A stretch of 64,000 nucleotides of DNA from the NCBI RefSeq assembly GCF_023343835.1, contig NC_064433.1:53100871-53164870 (forward strand), given 5' to 3'. The position numbers and the translations under genes are program-made. Under the pieces are notes generated by a model. That model was not told the DNA's origin, did not search any database, and saw nothing but the letters and a program-made list of their open reading frames with translations. The DNA is from Lagopus muta (Eukaryota > Chordata > Aves > Galliformes > Phasianidae). Shown in pieces: positions 50,801 through 60,204 of this stretch (its first letter is position 1; the number at the start of each line of letters is the position of its first letter).

Positions 50801-53800
50801 TTTGTGCAAATGAGTTTATTTTATGAACAATATTATTGCTGGCTGCTGCTGGGGCTAGGAGAAAACCTCGCCTGGTCTGCAGGGTTCAAGTGCCTCAAAC
50901 AGAACACTCTGAATGTCCTTTTGATCATGGCTGGAAAATAAGCAAATAGAGTTTCAAAATAAACCGAGTAAAGCACATGTGCTTCATTAGGAAATGGCCT
51001 TGGAACTCCAGACACAAACATATACTTTGGATAGTGATGTCATTTCCATGTCATTTCTCCCCAGTGAAAGCATGGGAATGACCTTTTTTTTCCCTTCTTC
51101 TTTCTTTCCCGAGAAGCTGCAACACAAAGGTAGATAATGCAGGGACTAATGAAGATTGTAGGTGGCTGAATCTGTTTCACTTTCAGCTTTGTTGCTGCCT
51201 GGCGAGCTGGGTGTGAGAGCGGCTGGGTGTGCCGATCTGCAAACAGACAGTGGCAGAGATGCCAAAGAGGTTCTGCTGACTCTTTGGCATCCTTCCTTAA
51301 TTAGCAAGACAAGGCAATCAAGTTGCTTTCTGTGTAGCCAGCTATCCGAGTTGCTTGGGTTTTCATTTTATTTCTGCTGAACATCACAAGGCTGCACGCA
51401 CTGTGTTGCGCTAGAGAGACTGTCTTTACTGTAAGCTGATGTGCAATGGAAATGGAAAGTAGCATATGGTAGCTGCCATCTGTGTAGCACTGATGACAGA
51501 AACTAACTTGAATCAACCAGTGGATTAAAGACGTGTCAATATGCAGCTCCTAAAAGTAGGCTTTTCAGAGGGTCCATCTGAGGCAGCACTCGGGCAGTGT
51601 GCTGTTAACATCCTGTGGCAGAGCAAACTTCTCATGCAGCATTGCTCCTTGCTGTAGACCTGGCTTTTTTGAAATCAGAAAGTTGCCTTTCTAGGACATT
51701 GTATACGAAACAGGCTTCCGCAGGCAGGATGACCTTTCTTTCCACAATACACGCCAAGCTATCTTCCCAGCTAATCAGGGAATTCTTGAGAGAAAAGAGG
51801 AATTTGTGGAATTTGCTAGCTGCGGTGGCCTGGATCCTGGAGCTGTAGTCCTCATATGCAAAACCAATCACTTTCCCAAGTCTCCGGGGAGCTGCACTTT
51901 GTCCAAAGGCTCAGCAGCCGCCTCGGCCTTCCTGCTGGGAGGATGGGGCTCGGGATCGCTCTCCAAACTTTGCAGGACTGCAGAACCACAGATGTATTTC
52001 AGCTGCTGTAGAGTTGGGCACTGCATGGGGAGCTGCATCTCCAAAAATTTGGCCTCATCTTTTTCGGGAAGGCTTCTCTTTCCTGAACTAAGCTGTGTTT
52101 AGGCTGCCTCGTGGGTGTTTTGTGTCCAGCCCTTCCTCAGTTCCTTCCTTTCTCTCTCTTCTGGCTCATTTTTGACACCTTTCCTACTTTGAGACCAAGA
52201 TCAGCCTTGAATACGCAGTGTTAAACATATTGCTGCTATTTCCCTGATGCTGAAGCCTTGAATACATTAACTGTGGTTTCTGGGTTACTTGTGCAAAATT
52301 TAACTTCCCACTTTTTCTTTGTTTTACTAAACAGTAACCGTTGGCAAGGAAACACATATGGAGCTGTAAATTATTTATTAGGAGCAAATCTATCAGGTCC
52401 TAATTCTGAGATTATTTCTGTATGGTTTATTCAGGCGGGAAAAGAAAAATATGCAGCATTGTCTGATGGCCTCAAATGCTCAGTGGAAGGCATTTTTTGG
52501 AAGAGGGAGAGATAATCGTATCTGTACTTCCCCAGTATTTACATTTCATTCAGTGGATTACAAGGCGCTTACAAAGTTGGCAGTTTGGTTTTAAGAATGG
52601 CAAAATGAGAGGAATCCCTTTGTTCCTGGGCGCCATGTGCCATAGGAAACACGCCTCTGAAGAAGCCAGTGATCTATACGCTGTGGTATATACAAATGTG
52701 TCAGAGTGACAAGAGGATAAAATTAGCAAGATACTGCAAAAATAGATCCATGCATCACAACTCAAGCAGTTCTTGCAGAACAGGAAATAAAGAGAACAAT
52801 TAATCCACTAGAAAATATTATCCTGGCTGAAAGGGCCCCGAGCTGTTTTACATGATACCGCGCTAACTTGGACTCCATTTGTAAATTTTAGTGATACAAA
52901 TGAAGGTCATGAAGTGGTGCTGTTAGGAGACATAATGAGCTTTTTTTTTTTTTTTTTTTTTAAAAGCTAAAATAGTGAATGAAAGTCTCTGGAAGCAATC
53001 ACTTGGAAGTATAGCAACTAAGAAAGGCCAGTTTCTGAAGGCTGATAAATCTTGCAGGTCCACAAGCCAAAGCTGGAGGGTGATTTTCTCAATTCATCCT
53101 GAAGGGACTCAGATGCTAGTCTTTGAGTCACCCTGGGGGTGACTTTTACTGGAAGAATTAGGAATGGGGAGAAGGTGTAGCTGCCTCCATTAGCCCATTA
53201 CTCCTGCACTTCAATGTGATGAGGACCACATGTCCATGTGCAGCATTGCAGCTCCTCCCCAGCGCCTAAAACCCCCAAATTGCATGCAGTGAGCTGGAGA
53301 GACACTGTTTCACAATGCAGCAGCAAGGGAATCAGTGCCACTTGCTATCCAAATGCTGTGCCAATGCCCTATGCCACGAGTTATCCCCAGGGTGCCTCTG
53401 TCATGCAGCCTGGCGCTATGGAGAGAGGGCTGTGATAGCTCCTGGATTGGGAATTGCACCTAAAATAGATGTCTGGCGGGCCTTGACGCAAACTGAATGA
53501 TCAGCCCCAAAGTGATAGGAGACAAAAATGCAAGTCTAATAGCTACACAATTCTACTTACTACACTTTCTCTTTTGCTGGTAAGGGAACACCAATCTGAC
53601 TAACCACTGAGAGCCCATGGGGGTTTCATATATACAGAGTAAGTGTATGTAATTGGGATTTACCTTGCTGGGAGTCTCACCCACTGCACATATGTTTCAT
53701 TTGCTTTAAGAGACGTAATTATTTCTATGTCTGCAGTACAAAGACAAGGATTCTGAAGTGGGGAGAACCTGATGATTTCCATGAGTGCAAACTTTGTGGA

Positions 53801-56800
53801 ATTTATAGTCCACGCTTAAACAATAAATTGCATCTGGTTGGTCATAGTAATGGTAAATATGAAACATTCACCTCCTGAAGTGAGGGGAATAAAGCCCACT
53901 TCCCAGCTCCTCCCAATTTAGGAAGTTTTTTGACTTCCATTCAAGTGCCATGAACGTGAAGTAACGTTGGGCTTCTATTAATCTTGTTTTGAGGGGAGGG
54001 CATGACAGTTTTAATGGGAAAAGCTGGTAAACATCAGTTGGTAAGTATGGGAGTGGACTGCAGCATAAATACTCTTTTCCTGAATGATCAAAATGGAAAC
54101 ATAAATGCCCAAGTTTGAGAGTTTGTTAGTGTGAGCAATGGTATGTCTATCCCTCTATGTATGTTCATGCACATCTACATGCATTTTATACATTCCATGG
54201 TGTTAAGGGAATGTATTTTCTTAAGGAATCACACTGTGCAGTGTCTGTCCTTGTCTTAGCTGCATCCTGAGCTAAAATAAAACTCAGTGGCCAGCACGAA
54301 GCTGTAATGCTGAAATGATCCTATTCTTCCCCTGATTGACAGGGCACACTTCATAGGGCTTAAAACCAACTTCCTGCCAGTCAGGGTGACTTGATAAGAA
54401 AGTGGAATTTAGGGCAATTAAGTGCAATCTGAGCCATGAGAATATGTTTGCAGACTGCAATTGTACACCAGATGTTTTCAATGACATTCCAGCCATACAA
54501 TGAAGATTTTACAAACCGCATTTATTTAAGGGTTGCATTTTCTGCTATGGGTTGATGATATGCTGTTTGGGGGACTGAGCAAATTCAAGCTATGAATGGA
54601 CTTGGTGCAATGAATTAACATTAGTGAATGGGAATCAGCTGCTCTTTGAACAAGATACTCTGAGTCCAAATTGTTAGTGGAACACCTGCACAAGCAGAGC
54701 ATCAAAACAGGAGAGGATGAAGTGTGAAACCTCATATTTGTTCCTTGACGTAAAACATGTTGTAAAAATGATACTTCATAAAATAAGTTTATATTTTTGT
54801 TATAAAAGTATATATCTGTCATATATAGATAGATAGGTATTTATGGATAAAGAGAATATATATCTGTGTTTGTATATTTGGGGGTAAAGAGTGAAAATTG
54901 GGAACTTCTGTCCACACTTCACCAGCTTTGTTACTTTGGTCTCAACTGAGACATGGTAGTTAATAGGGACAAAGCCTTTATGTCTCCCAAGAGTTCACTA
55001 GACATTGCAGTTGAAACAGATATTAGCAGCAATGGTTATACATGTTTTAGAAAGCCAGGGGTGAATGATGCTGCTGGTAAATCCCTTTCTTTTCTGGTCA
55101 CTTTGCGTTTTCTCAAATTTTCTCTTGTAATATCAGATAATCACTGCTTCTTTCTGGGGTTTAATTCCTTTCTGGTAGAAAGGATCTGAATGAGGTAAAG
55201 AAAGCCCAAAGAAAGCTTATATCTCTTAAAGCTATAAACTGATAATACCTTTTTTATGCCTGTGCTTTGTCTTTTATATATGTCCTATGTCAATCGTGGG
55301 CAGTCATAAAAATATCTCTGGGAAACGGAAACATTTAGGTTTTAAATAAGATAAAAAAAACGAGATGTGTTGCTTTCTGCTACAGAAACAAAGGAAATGC
55401 AAAGGTTGTGGGAGTATTTAGTGTTGCTGTCCTCAGCCTTTGTTTTGTAAGAACAAGAACAGAGAATTGAAGTAAACAAATTATTTGGACCTGATCCTAC
55501 AATTTCTACATGGGCAAAATTCCCAATAGTCCCCAGGGGTGTTTTGTTTGTGTTGGGAAAGCCGGATTTGGGCCCATTGTTTCCACTTAGGAACCAGACT
55601 TGTGTTTATTATCTCGTGATAGACATCTCGTTTACTTAATGGCTCAGATTCCTCATCTTGAAGTCCCTGAATCTGGAGCAGTTAGTGGGTGCCTCACTTT
55701 CCCCTGTTTTCAACAAGAGACATTGCAGATGATTTCAAAAATCACTTGTATCCGACAGCTAACACTTGGTTTCTCATGATATGCCGACATCATTCCTCCT
55801 GTTGGATTGAAGGTCCTGACTTTGGGCTTGCATCTGCAAGATAAGAACAGGAATACTTTCTGTGTGCTTTCGGTGTTAATGATTATACAAGATGAAGAGC
55901 AATCAGTGGACAATAGCCCAGTGCCTCCCAGTATGAAATTGTCTTTGCAATCACATGCAATTAATCTAGGATAGAATTACAGACTGATGGTAGTGTAGCC
56001 ATGACATGTCTATAAGTGGAACCAAAGCATCTTTGTTCCTCATCCAGAGAATTTATCTTGGGGTCTTATCTGCTTCTCTAGAAGGCCTTTAAAGAAATCA
56101 TGAAATCACAAAATAATTGGTTGGCAGGTGAACTTGAGAAGTTATCCATGTCAAGATCTCTGCCCTATAGCAGGGTCAAGTATAGTTTAGTCCCTCCTGA
56201 TAAAGAATTTTCTGGTGTGTTAAGGTATTGTTAATGCTACAGAAGCCTTGTACAATTGTCTTTGCAGATTGCTGATTTTGGACTCTCCAACCTTTATCAC
56301 AAAGACAAATTTTTGCAGACCTTTTGTGGAAGCCCACTGTATGCTTCCCCTGAAATTGTTAATGGACGACCTTACAGAGGCCCAGAGGTAAGAAGGGTCA
56401 GTTTTTCAGTGGTGATATGGGGATGTCTTTTATGATAATAGTCTTAAGAGTTAGTCTTAATGCCAATGCTATTGCGTGTGTGGGTGTGAGTGAGTGTCTC
56501 CCATCTTGAAAGTTTGCTTCCATTTGCTTTGTCTGTGTTTGTCAAATGTTAGATACCAGTTTGTCCATCAGTAGGCATAGCTGGACACGATGCCACTCTT
56601 GTGGTGGTAATGGCAGGAAGAATTATGGGGGTCAGCTTTCCAGACCTTCATGCACATTGTCTCTGTATTTCAGGTTGACAGCTGGGCCCTTGGTGTATTG
56701 CTTTACACTCTGGTTTATGGAACCATGCCCTTTGATGGCTTTGATCACAAAAATCTCATCAGGCAGATCAGCAGTGGAGAATATCGTGAACCAACGCAGA

Positions 56801-59001
56801 CCTCAGGTATAAAAAAGGTGCAAGGGCAATGTATTGAGCTGACAGGAGTTCAGAATGGAGGATTTGCCCTTCCAGCCTGTTTTTGTGTTATATTAGAATG
56901 ACAAAGAAAAAAATCTCTCATTCCTCTACTAACTTCATCTGCAGTCCATTCCTATTTGGGCGCAGCATTTACCAAAAGTCCTTTTGAAATGAAAATTTTA
57001 TAGCATATAGATTTTATTGCCTTGGGGAAGCTTCAGCAAGCTCTTTTAACTGAATCTATGACAGTGGAAGGTCTGTTAGCTATTGCAAGTGGAATTGTTC
57101 AGACAAGCTGTAAACCAATACAACACACTGGTAAAGATCAGTCCTCTGACTATGCTGAGAGAAGATGAATGGTCCGAGTGAAGAGGTCTCTTATCTGAGA
57201 AGCAAGGCCAAAATTTGAATTAAATGTGTTTATTCCGAGGGTAACAGATTAGGCTGTCACCAGGCAGAAGAGCATCAGCTAAGTCTAGGGATCTTTCCAG
57301 ACTTAAAAAATATGTGTATATATTGTTATATTTAACTAAATATTTTTCTTTCATCATTTGTTTGCCATTCTTTCAATTCCTGCTGCCACAATCCTCTCTT
57401 TATAAAAATACTCCTTTAAGGTACAAGGAAGAATACACTTTTGTGGAAAAAGTAAATACAGGATCAGTAATAATTGTTTAAAATATCCCAATGCCCCTTT
57501 GTTTTCCTCTTAATTTTTGTAGTCATTAGAATTGACAGGTCGCTGACTTCTTTAGTAGTGTGCGACATTCAGTGATATGGGACACTGACATTCATACAAT
57601 TCAAATATTAATTTCTTTTATAACCCAGTGTACAATTGCCAGGGTGAGTCATTTTCTGCTGATCGGAAGTAATCCTCAAATTCAATTTCTAACACTGACT
57701 GATGCACTAAGCCTTGCCCCCTTTCACTTCTGTTGTAAGAACCATTATTTTTGCTTATTTGATTAGCTTCACATTTCAGTTTGAAACTGAAGGAGGAAAT
57801 TAGAAACGCCAGTATATTAAACTTTATGTTCTATTCTTTGTCTGTAGATGCTCGTGGTCTCATCAGATGGATGTTGATGGTGAATCCTGAACGCCGAGCA
57901 ACCATTGAAGACATTGCCAACCACTGGTGGGTTAACTGGGGCTACAAGAGTAGTGTTTGTGACTGTGATGCCATGAGGGACTCTGAGTCCCCATTGCTAG
58001 CAAGGTTCATTGATTGGCATCACCGCTCTACTGGCCTCCAACCAGAGACTGATACAAAAATGAAGTGCCTTTCTAAGCCCAAAGGTCCTGAAGTCACACT
58101 AGAAAGACAAAGGTCTCTGAAAAAATCAAAAAAGGAAAATGACATTGCACAGTCCATCCAGGAAGGAGGAGCTGAAAATGCATCCAAACCCACTTCCAAA
58201 AGACCCAAAGGCATCCTGAAGAAAAGGAGCAACAGTGAACATCGATCTCACAGTGCAGGGTTCATTGAAGGTGTGGTCAGCCCAGTGTTACCTTCTGCTT
58301 TTAAGTTGGAGCAGGAGTTGTGTAGGACTGGTGTAGCCATTAAAACTGTTGTGGAGGGAGAGGTAGCTGGCAAATACGGCACTAAGCAGTCTTCACTAAT
58401 GCCAAAAAAAGGAATCTTAAAGAAGACTCAGCAGAGGGAGTCCGGCTATTACTCCTCTCCAGAACGAAGCGAATCTTCGGAGCTCTTGGACAATAATGAT
58501 GAAACAGTAAACAGTGACACCTCTCCAGGGGTCACAGAACCATCCAGAAATGGGTCTTACAGCCATTCCTGCAGGCGAAAGGGTATCTTGAAACATAATG
58601 GCAAGTATTCTACCAGCAGCACTGAATCTGCTCTAATTAGCCCTGATACACCAACTCTGGAGGCCATGGAAGAAGTAGTCCTGCCTGGAGATGCATTACC
58701 TCGAAGTTACAGTCGCCCTTCCAGCGTGATTAGTGATGACAGTATTTTGTCCAGTGACTCCTTTGATTTTCTGGATTTGCAAGAGAACAGGCCAAACAGA
58801 CAGAGGATACGGAGCTGTGTCTCTGCTGAAAATTTCCTACAGATCCAAGACTTCGAAGGACTTCAGAACCACCCACGGCCACAGTACCTAAAACGGTATC
58901 GCAACCGTCTGGGGGACAGCAGTTTTTCCCTTCTCACAGACATGGATGATGTGACTCAGGTCTACAAGAAAGCCCTAGAGATCTGCAACAAGCTCAACTA
59001 G
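14588..59001 (+). CDS. NUAK1: NUAK family kinase 1 (ARK5), complete seven-exon coding sequence
   Basis: Serine/threonine kinase of the AMPK-related family. It is activated by LKB1 and acts in cell adhesion and actomyosin control through MYPT1-PP1, in energy stress and in axon branching (family knowledge). The coding join is 14588-14896, 38431-38551, 49044-49195, 50456-50521, 56268-56387, 56674-56806, 57848-59001: 2,055 nt, 684 residues. Visible motifs: glycine loop GKGTYGKV 85-92, VAIK lysine K107, alpha-C glutamate E126, HRDLKLEN with D201, DFG 219-221, [14 protein letters not shown] with activation-loop T234, DSWALG 258-263 and the alpha-I arginine near 317. The tail carries GILK motifs at 422, 489 and 546, ESGYYS at 498-503 and RQRIRS ending at S623. 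Landmarks sit exactly 23 residues beyond human positions (K84, T211, S600), so the difference is all N-terminal. The paralogue NUAK2 is less likely because the whole tail matches NUAK1 as I recall it. No frameshift or missing key residue is seen. Confidence 0.98.
14741..14759 (+). repeat. GCG trinucleotide run coding for polyalanine
   Basis: A near-pure GCG run inside exon 1 encodes the alanine tract at about residues 52-57. Such tracts slip in length, so this is a likely polymorphic site between individuals and species. Confidence 0.85.
16249..16285. repeat. AT-rich microsatellite (TATATA/TAAATA) in intron 1
   Basis: Consecutive TATATA and TATAAATA units. Low-complexity, likely length-variable. 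Confidence 0.9.
21585..21780 (-). mobile_element. CR1 LINE 3'-end fragment in NUAK1 intron 1, reverse orientation
   Basis: Reverse-complement CR1: CATTAAGATTGGAAAAGACG, CAGTGCCACATCCACAGGG, GTTCTGGAACACCTCCCTGT and a diverged inner part. The terminal ATTCTATG repeats are eroded. Confidence 0.87.
25520..25594. repeat. Possible fossil amniote repeat, intron 1
   Basis: CTCAGTTACATTAACACTG followed by GTAAATCGAGGAGTAGAATT and TGGCCC matches, from memory, an abundant old repeat motif of reptile genomes. Family unknown. Confidence 0.4.
27850..28037 (+). mobile_element. CR1 LINE 3'-end fragment in NUAK1 intron 1
   Basis: CR1 3' end with TTCTTTTCAGAAAGAG, CATCCCTGGAGGTGTTCC, GGATTAGGTGATCTTAG and the tail GATTCTGTGATTCTATGAT. 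Similar in subtype to the copy at 508-690. Confidence 0.9.
28640..28830. repeat. Possible ancient SINE- or MIR-like remnant, intron 1
   Basis: ACAGCACCTTTCACCTAAAC, then GCAGAATCACTTTGG, and later TATCCCCATTTCCAAC recall the spaced blocks of old amniote repeats that end in a CCCCATTTTACAG-like motif. Strongly diverged. Confidence 0.28.
31856..31923. repeat. 34-bp tandem duplication in intron 1
   Basis: Two adjacent copies, starting AGAGCCATAGGCATTT at 31856 and 31890, differ at only about two positions. Confidence 0.95.
35046..35195 (+). mobile_element. CR1 LINE 3'-end fragment in NUAK1 intron 1
   Basis: CR1 3' end of the AAGGTCCCTTCCAACCCAA subtype, preceded by ATATTCAAGGCCAGGTTGGA and ending ATTCTGTGATTCAGTGATT. 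Confidence 0.9.
37110..37131. repeat. Poly-T run, 22 bases, intron 1
   Basis: Uninterrupted T run. No clear retroelement body next to it. Confidence 0.95.
38431..38551 (+). CDS. NUAK1: NUAK1 coding exon 2 (residues 104-144, first base of codon 144)
   Basis: This exon encodes VAIK with the ATP-anchoring lysine K107 (human K84) and the alpha-C helix HIRREIEIM, whose E126 should form the salt bridge with K107. It continues through HPHIITIYE of the N-lobe. The acceptor is TTATAG just before 38431. The donor is GTTAGT at 38552, a valid but non-consensus GT donor with T at +3. The exon begins in phase 0 and ends one base into a valine codon that exon 3 completes. At 121 nt it follows a first intron of about 23.5 kb. 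Confidence 0.97.
41165..41188. repeat. Poly-T run, 24 bases, intron 2
   Basis: Uninterrupted T run, about 900 bp before a 24-base poly-A run of the opposite sense. Confidence 0.95.
41671..42036. repeat. Probable fossil amniote element with imperfect terminal inverted repeats
   Basis: The left end (GGGCCTGATTCTGTAAACAT...) and the reverse complement of the right end (GGCCCCAATCCAGCAAAGCA...) align at roughly 20 of 34 positions, with most mismatches being transitions. Both ends resemble motifs I recall as common in turtle and crocodile genomes. The 366-bp unit lies in intron 2. I cannot name its family. Confidence 0.5.
42081..42104. repeat. Poly-A run, 24 bases, intron 2
   Basis: Uninterrupted A run 45 bp after the fossil element ending at 42036. 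It could be an old retrotransposition tail, but I see no convincing target-site duplication. Confidence 0.95.
42533..42725 (-). mobile_element. CR1 LINE 3'-end fragment in NUAK1 intron 2, reverse orientation
   Basis: Reverse-complement CR1: GACACAGAATCCCAGAATCA, GACCTCTAAGATCACTTCAT, CCCTCAGTGCCACATCTACG, GGCACCTTTGGAGACAGG. The inner limit is uncertain because similarity fades after about 42,725. Confidence 0.85.
45154..45187. repeat. 34-base pure pyrimidine tract, intron 2
   Basis: A TTC/TTT-rich tract with no purine, followed directly by an A-rich stretch. Confidence 0.95.
46685..46877 (+). mobile_element. CR1 LINE 3'-end fragment in NUAK1 intron 2
   Basis: CR1 3' end with CAGTGGAACAGGTTGCCCAG, TTCAAGGCCAGGCTGGATGG, AAAGGCCCCTTCCAACCC and GTCTATGATTCTAAG. 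It is close to consensus, so probably among the younger copies here. Confidence 0.92.
49044..49195 (+). CDS. NUAK1: NUAK1 coding exon 3 (residues 144-194)
   Basis: This exon completes the split valine codon and encodes [21 protein letters not shown]..., including gatekeeper M155 and the hinge at about 156-160 (EYASK), where ATP-site inhibitors would contact the kinase. It continues through helices alpha-D and alpha-E to HYCHK. The acceptor is GTGCAG before 49044 with a T-rich tract upstream. The donor is a strong GTAAGC at 49196. Length is 152 nt and it ends in phase 0. Confidence 0.97.
49196..50455 (+). other. NUAK1: NUAK1 intron 3 (1,260 bp)
   Basis: Bounded by GTAAGC and TTTCAG with a strong pyrimidine tract before the acceptor. 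No repeat or gene is seen inside. Confidence 0.92.
50456..50521 (+). CDS. NUAK1: NUAK1 coding exon 4, catalytic loop (residues 195-216)
   Basis: A 66-nt exon of exactly 22 codons encodes [20 protein letters not shown] and then IK. It carries the catalytic loop HRDLKLEN, with catalytic base D201 and magnesium-binding N206. The acceptor TTTCAG follows a long pyrimidine tract and the donor is a strong GTAAGA at 50522. Skipping this exon would keep the frame but delete the catalytic loop. One conservative difference from the human sequence as I recall it is F for C in DDNxN. Confidence 0.97.
52941..52961. repeat. Poly-T run, 21 bases, intron 4
   Basis: Uninterrupted T run, flanked by AGC on the left and AAAAGCT on the right. 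Confidence 0.95.
55487..55575. repeat. Possible short fossil amniote element, intron 4
   Basis: It starts GGACCTGATCCTACAATTTC and ends GCCGGATTTGGGCCC, so the ends are loosely inverted copies of each other and resemble the ends of the element at 41671-42036. It is 89 bp and diverged. Confidence 0.4.
56098..56182 (-). mobile_element. Possible eroded CR1 3' fragment in NUAK1 intron 4
   Basis: Weak resemblance to a reverse-oriented CR1 end: ATCACAAAATAATTGGTTGG, a CAAGATCTCTGCCC-like block and TAGCAGGGTC. Heavily diverged; chance similarity is possible. Confidence 0.4.
56268..56387 (+). CDS. NUAK1: NUAK1 coding exon 5, activation segment (residues 217-256)
   Basis: A 120-nt exon of 40 codons starts with [10 protein letters not shown] and holds the whole activation segment. 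It contains DFG (219-221), the LKB1-target threonine T234 in [14 protein letters not shown] (human T211), and the SPE motif ending at E245 that replaces the usual APE. The acceptor is TTGCAG and the donor a strong GTAAGA at 56388. The intact T-loop indicates an LKB1-dependent kinase (family knowledge). Confidence 0.97.
56388..57847 (+). other. NUAK1: NUAK1 introns 5 (286 bp) and 6 (1,041 bp) around exon 6
   Basis: Intron 5 is 56388-56673 and intron 6 is 56807-57847, both GT-AG. Nothing else is recognisable in them. The interval given also spans coding exon 6, described separately. Confidence 0.92.
56674..56806 (+). CDS. NUAK1: NUAK1 coding exon 6 (residues 257-301, first base of codon 301)
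   Basis: This exon encodes [20 protein letters not shown] and the alpha-F/alpha-G region of the C-lobe, with the structural aspartate D258 of the DxW motif, ending in EPTQTS. It follows an intron of only 286 bp. The acceptor is TTTCAG and the donor GTATAA at 56807 is weak. The exon ends one base into an aspartate codon completed by exon 7. Unspliced read-through stays open for about 31 codons and stops at 56901. Confidence 0.97.
57848..59001 (+). CDS. NUAK1: NUAK1 coding exon 7, end of kinase domain and C-terminal tail (residues 301-684)
   Basis: The terminal coding exon completes DARGLIRW, finishes the kinase domain near residue 329 (ANHWWV), and encodes the entire regulatory tail. Three GILK motifs at residues 422-425, 489-492 and 546-549 match those that dock the PP1-MYPT1 phosphatase in human NUAK1. 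ESGYYS at 498-503 matches the PLK/beta-TrCP degron (human S476 and S480). RQRIRS ending at S623 matches the AKT site S600. The last residues are EICNKLN, then TAG at 58999-59001. The acceptor CTGTAG precedes 57848. The reading frame is also open upstream into the intron, but the splice phase fixes the exon start. Confidence 0.97.
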
Positions 59002-60198
59002 CAGCAGGAAGATGGAAAGGGAGGGAAAGGAGTTGTTCTGGGTACCTTTATGGTGGAGTTAGCCAAGTTACTATTTGCTGAGAATGGTAGGTTTTCCTTC
59101 AAAGGATCTGACTGTACCTACTTAACTGAACTCCTAGCAAAGTCTTGAATAGCCCCAAAGTCACAAAGTCATCTCACACTTCTCTAATTTTGTGTCTTCA
59201 GAATATTACCCATCTGACCAGAGCAAAACCTTTGGTCTTTATGTATGTGATGAAAGTGTGTTAGGATCTAGCAGACAAAAGCAATGAGATTTAATGGCTT
59301 GGAGTGAAAGCTAGGCAGAATTAAAACTGGAAACAAGACACACACATTTTGAGAGGTTTCTAATTCATATTAAATTAGCTATATCAAGGGATAAGCTGAA
59401 TTCTTCAAGTCAATTTTGGATGCCTTTCAGAAAGAGAACCTTTATTATCCCTTGAAGTTATTCATCAGGATACAGACATCTAATGTTTTCGTTCAAGAGT
59501 TTTCATCTTGCATTATGCAGGAGGCCAGGCTGGATGGTCACCCTGTTTCCTTCCATCAGGGTGAACTGAGAGATTCCTGAACCCTTTCTTTAACAGATAA
59601 TTTGTGAGTGTGTAACTTCACACAGCTGTATGTATACAGGGATTGGAGTAGGCATCCAGATCTGGCCCTTTCTACAGCTGTTGCTCTTCAGAGAGCAGGA
59701 GGCCCTAAAATTATTTCCAATACCACTCCTACCAGCAAAAACAGAGTCAGAGAAATGAGAAAGGGAGCTGGAAGTAATTGGTGTTGTAAGCAGTGACTCT
59801 TCAAAGCGTTGTTCTACTTGTGACTTTTTGAAAGAGGTCAGCCAGATGGATGCCCAGAGATAGGTCGTAAGGGCTAACAGATCCTCTAGCCTTGAGTTCA
59901 GTCACTGTCAGCAAATGGTTCCACCTTGCTATTAGCTTGTAGTATCTGAGGGTGACAGGTAGTTTGAGACCAGAATGTTAGGGAAAAGGTTGTAGCATGT
60001 AGGAAACGGATAGAGGCCAGAAAGTTGGTGGGAATATGCCTTTCTCCAAGTGAAAATATTTCTAAGTAGGTAGGAATGGAGCAGAAAGAATTGAGCAATG
60101 AAGTGATAACGGTAGATTTGATAACAGAGTTAGCATAAAAATGCAGGCCTCTATATTGATAGCATAGCTGGTACTGCATATGCAGTGATGCCAGCTTG

Positions 60199-60204
60199 AA
60201 TAAA
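60199..60204 (+). terminator. NUAK1: Possible alternative polyadenylation signal (AATAAA)
   Basis: A canonical hexamer about 1.2 kb after the stop codon, with a GTGTGTG-type stretch about 15 bases downstream that could act as the GU-rich element. Use here would give a short 3' UTR lacking the distal elements. Unproven. Confidence 0.35.

Larger units (their letters stand above)
50522..56267 (+). other. NUAK1: NUAK1 intron 4 (about 5.7 kb)
   Basis: Bounded by GTAAGA and TTGCAG. It holds a poly-T run, a possible fossil element at 55487-55575 and a possible eroded CR1 at 56098-56182. Unspliced read-through from exon 4 stays open for 87 codons, to 50785. Confidence 0.92.
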
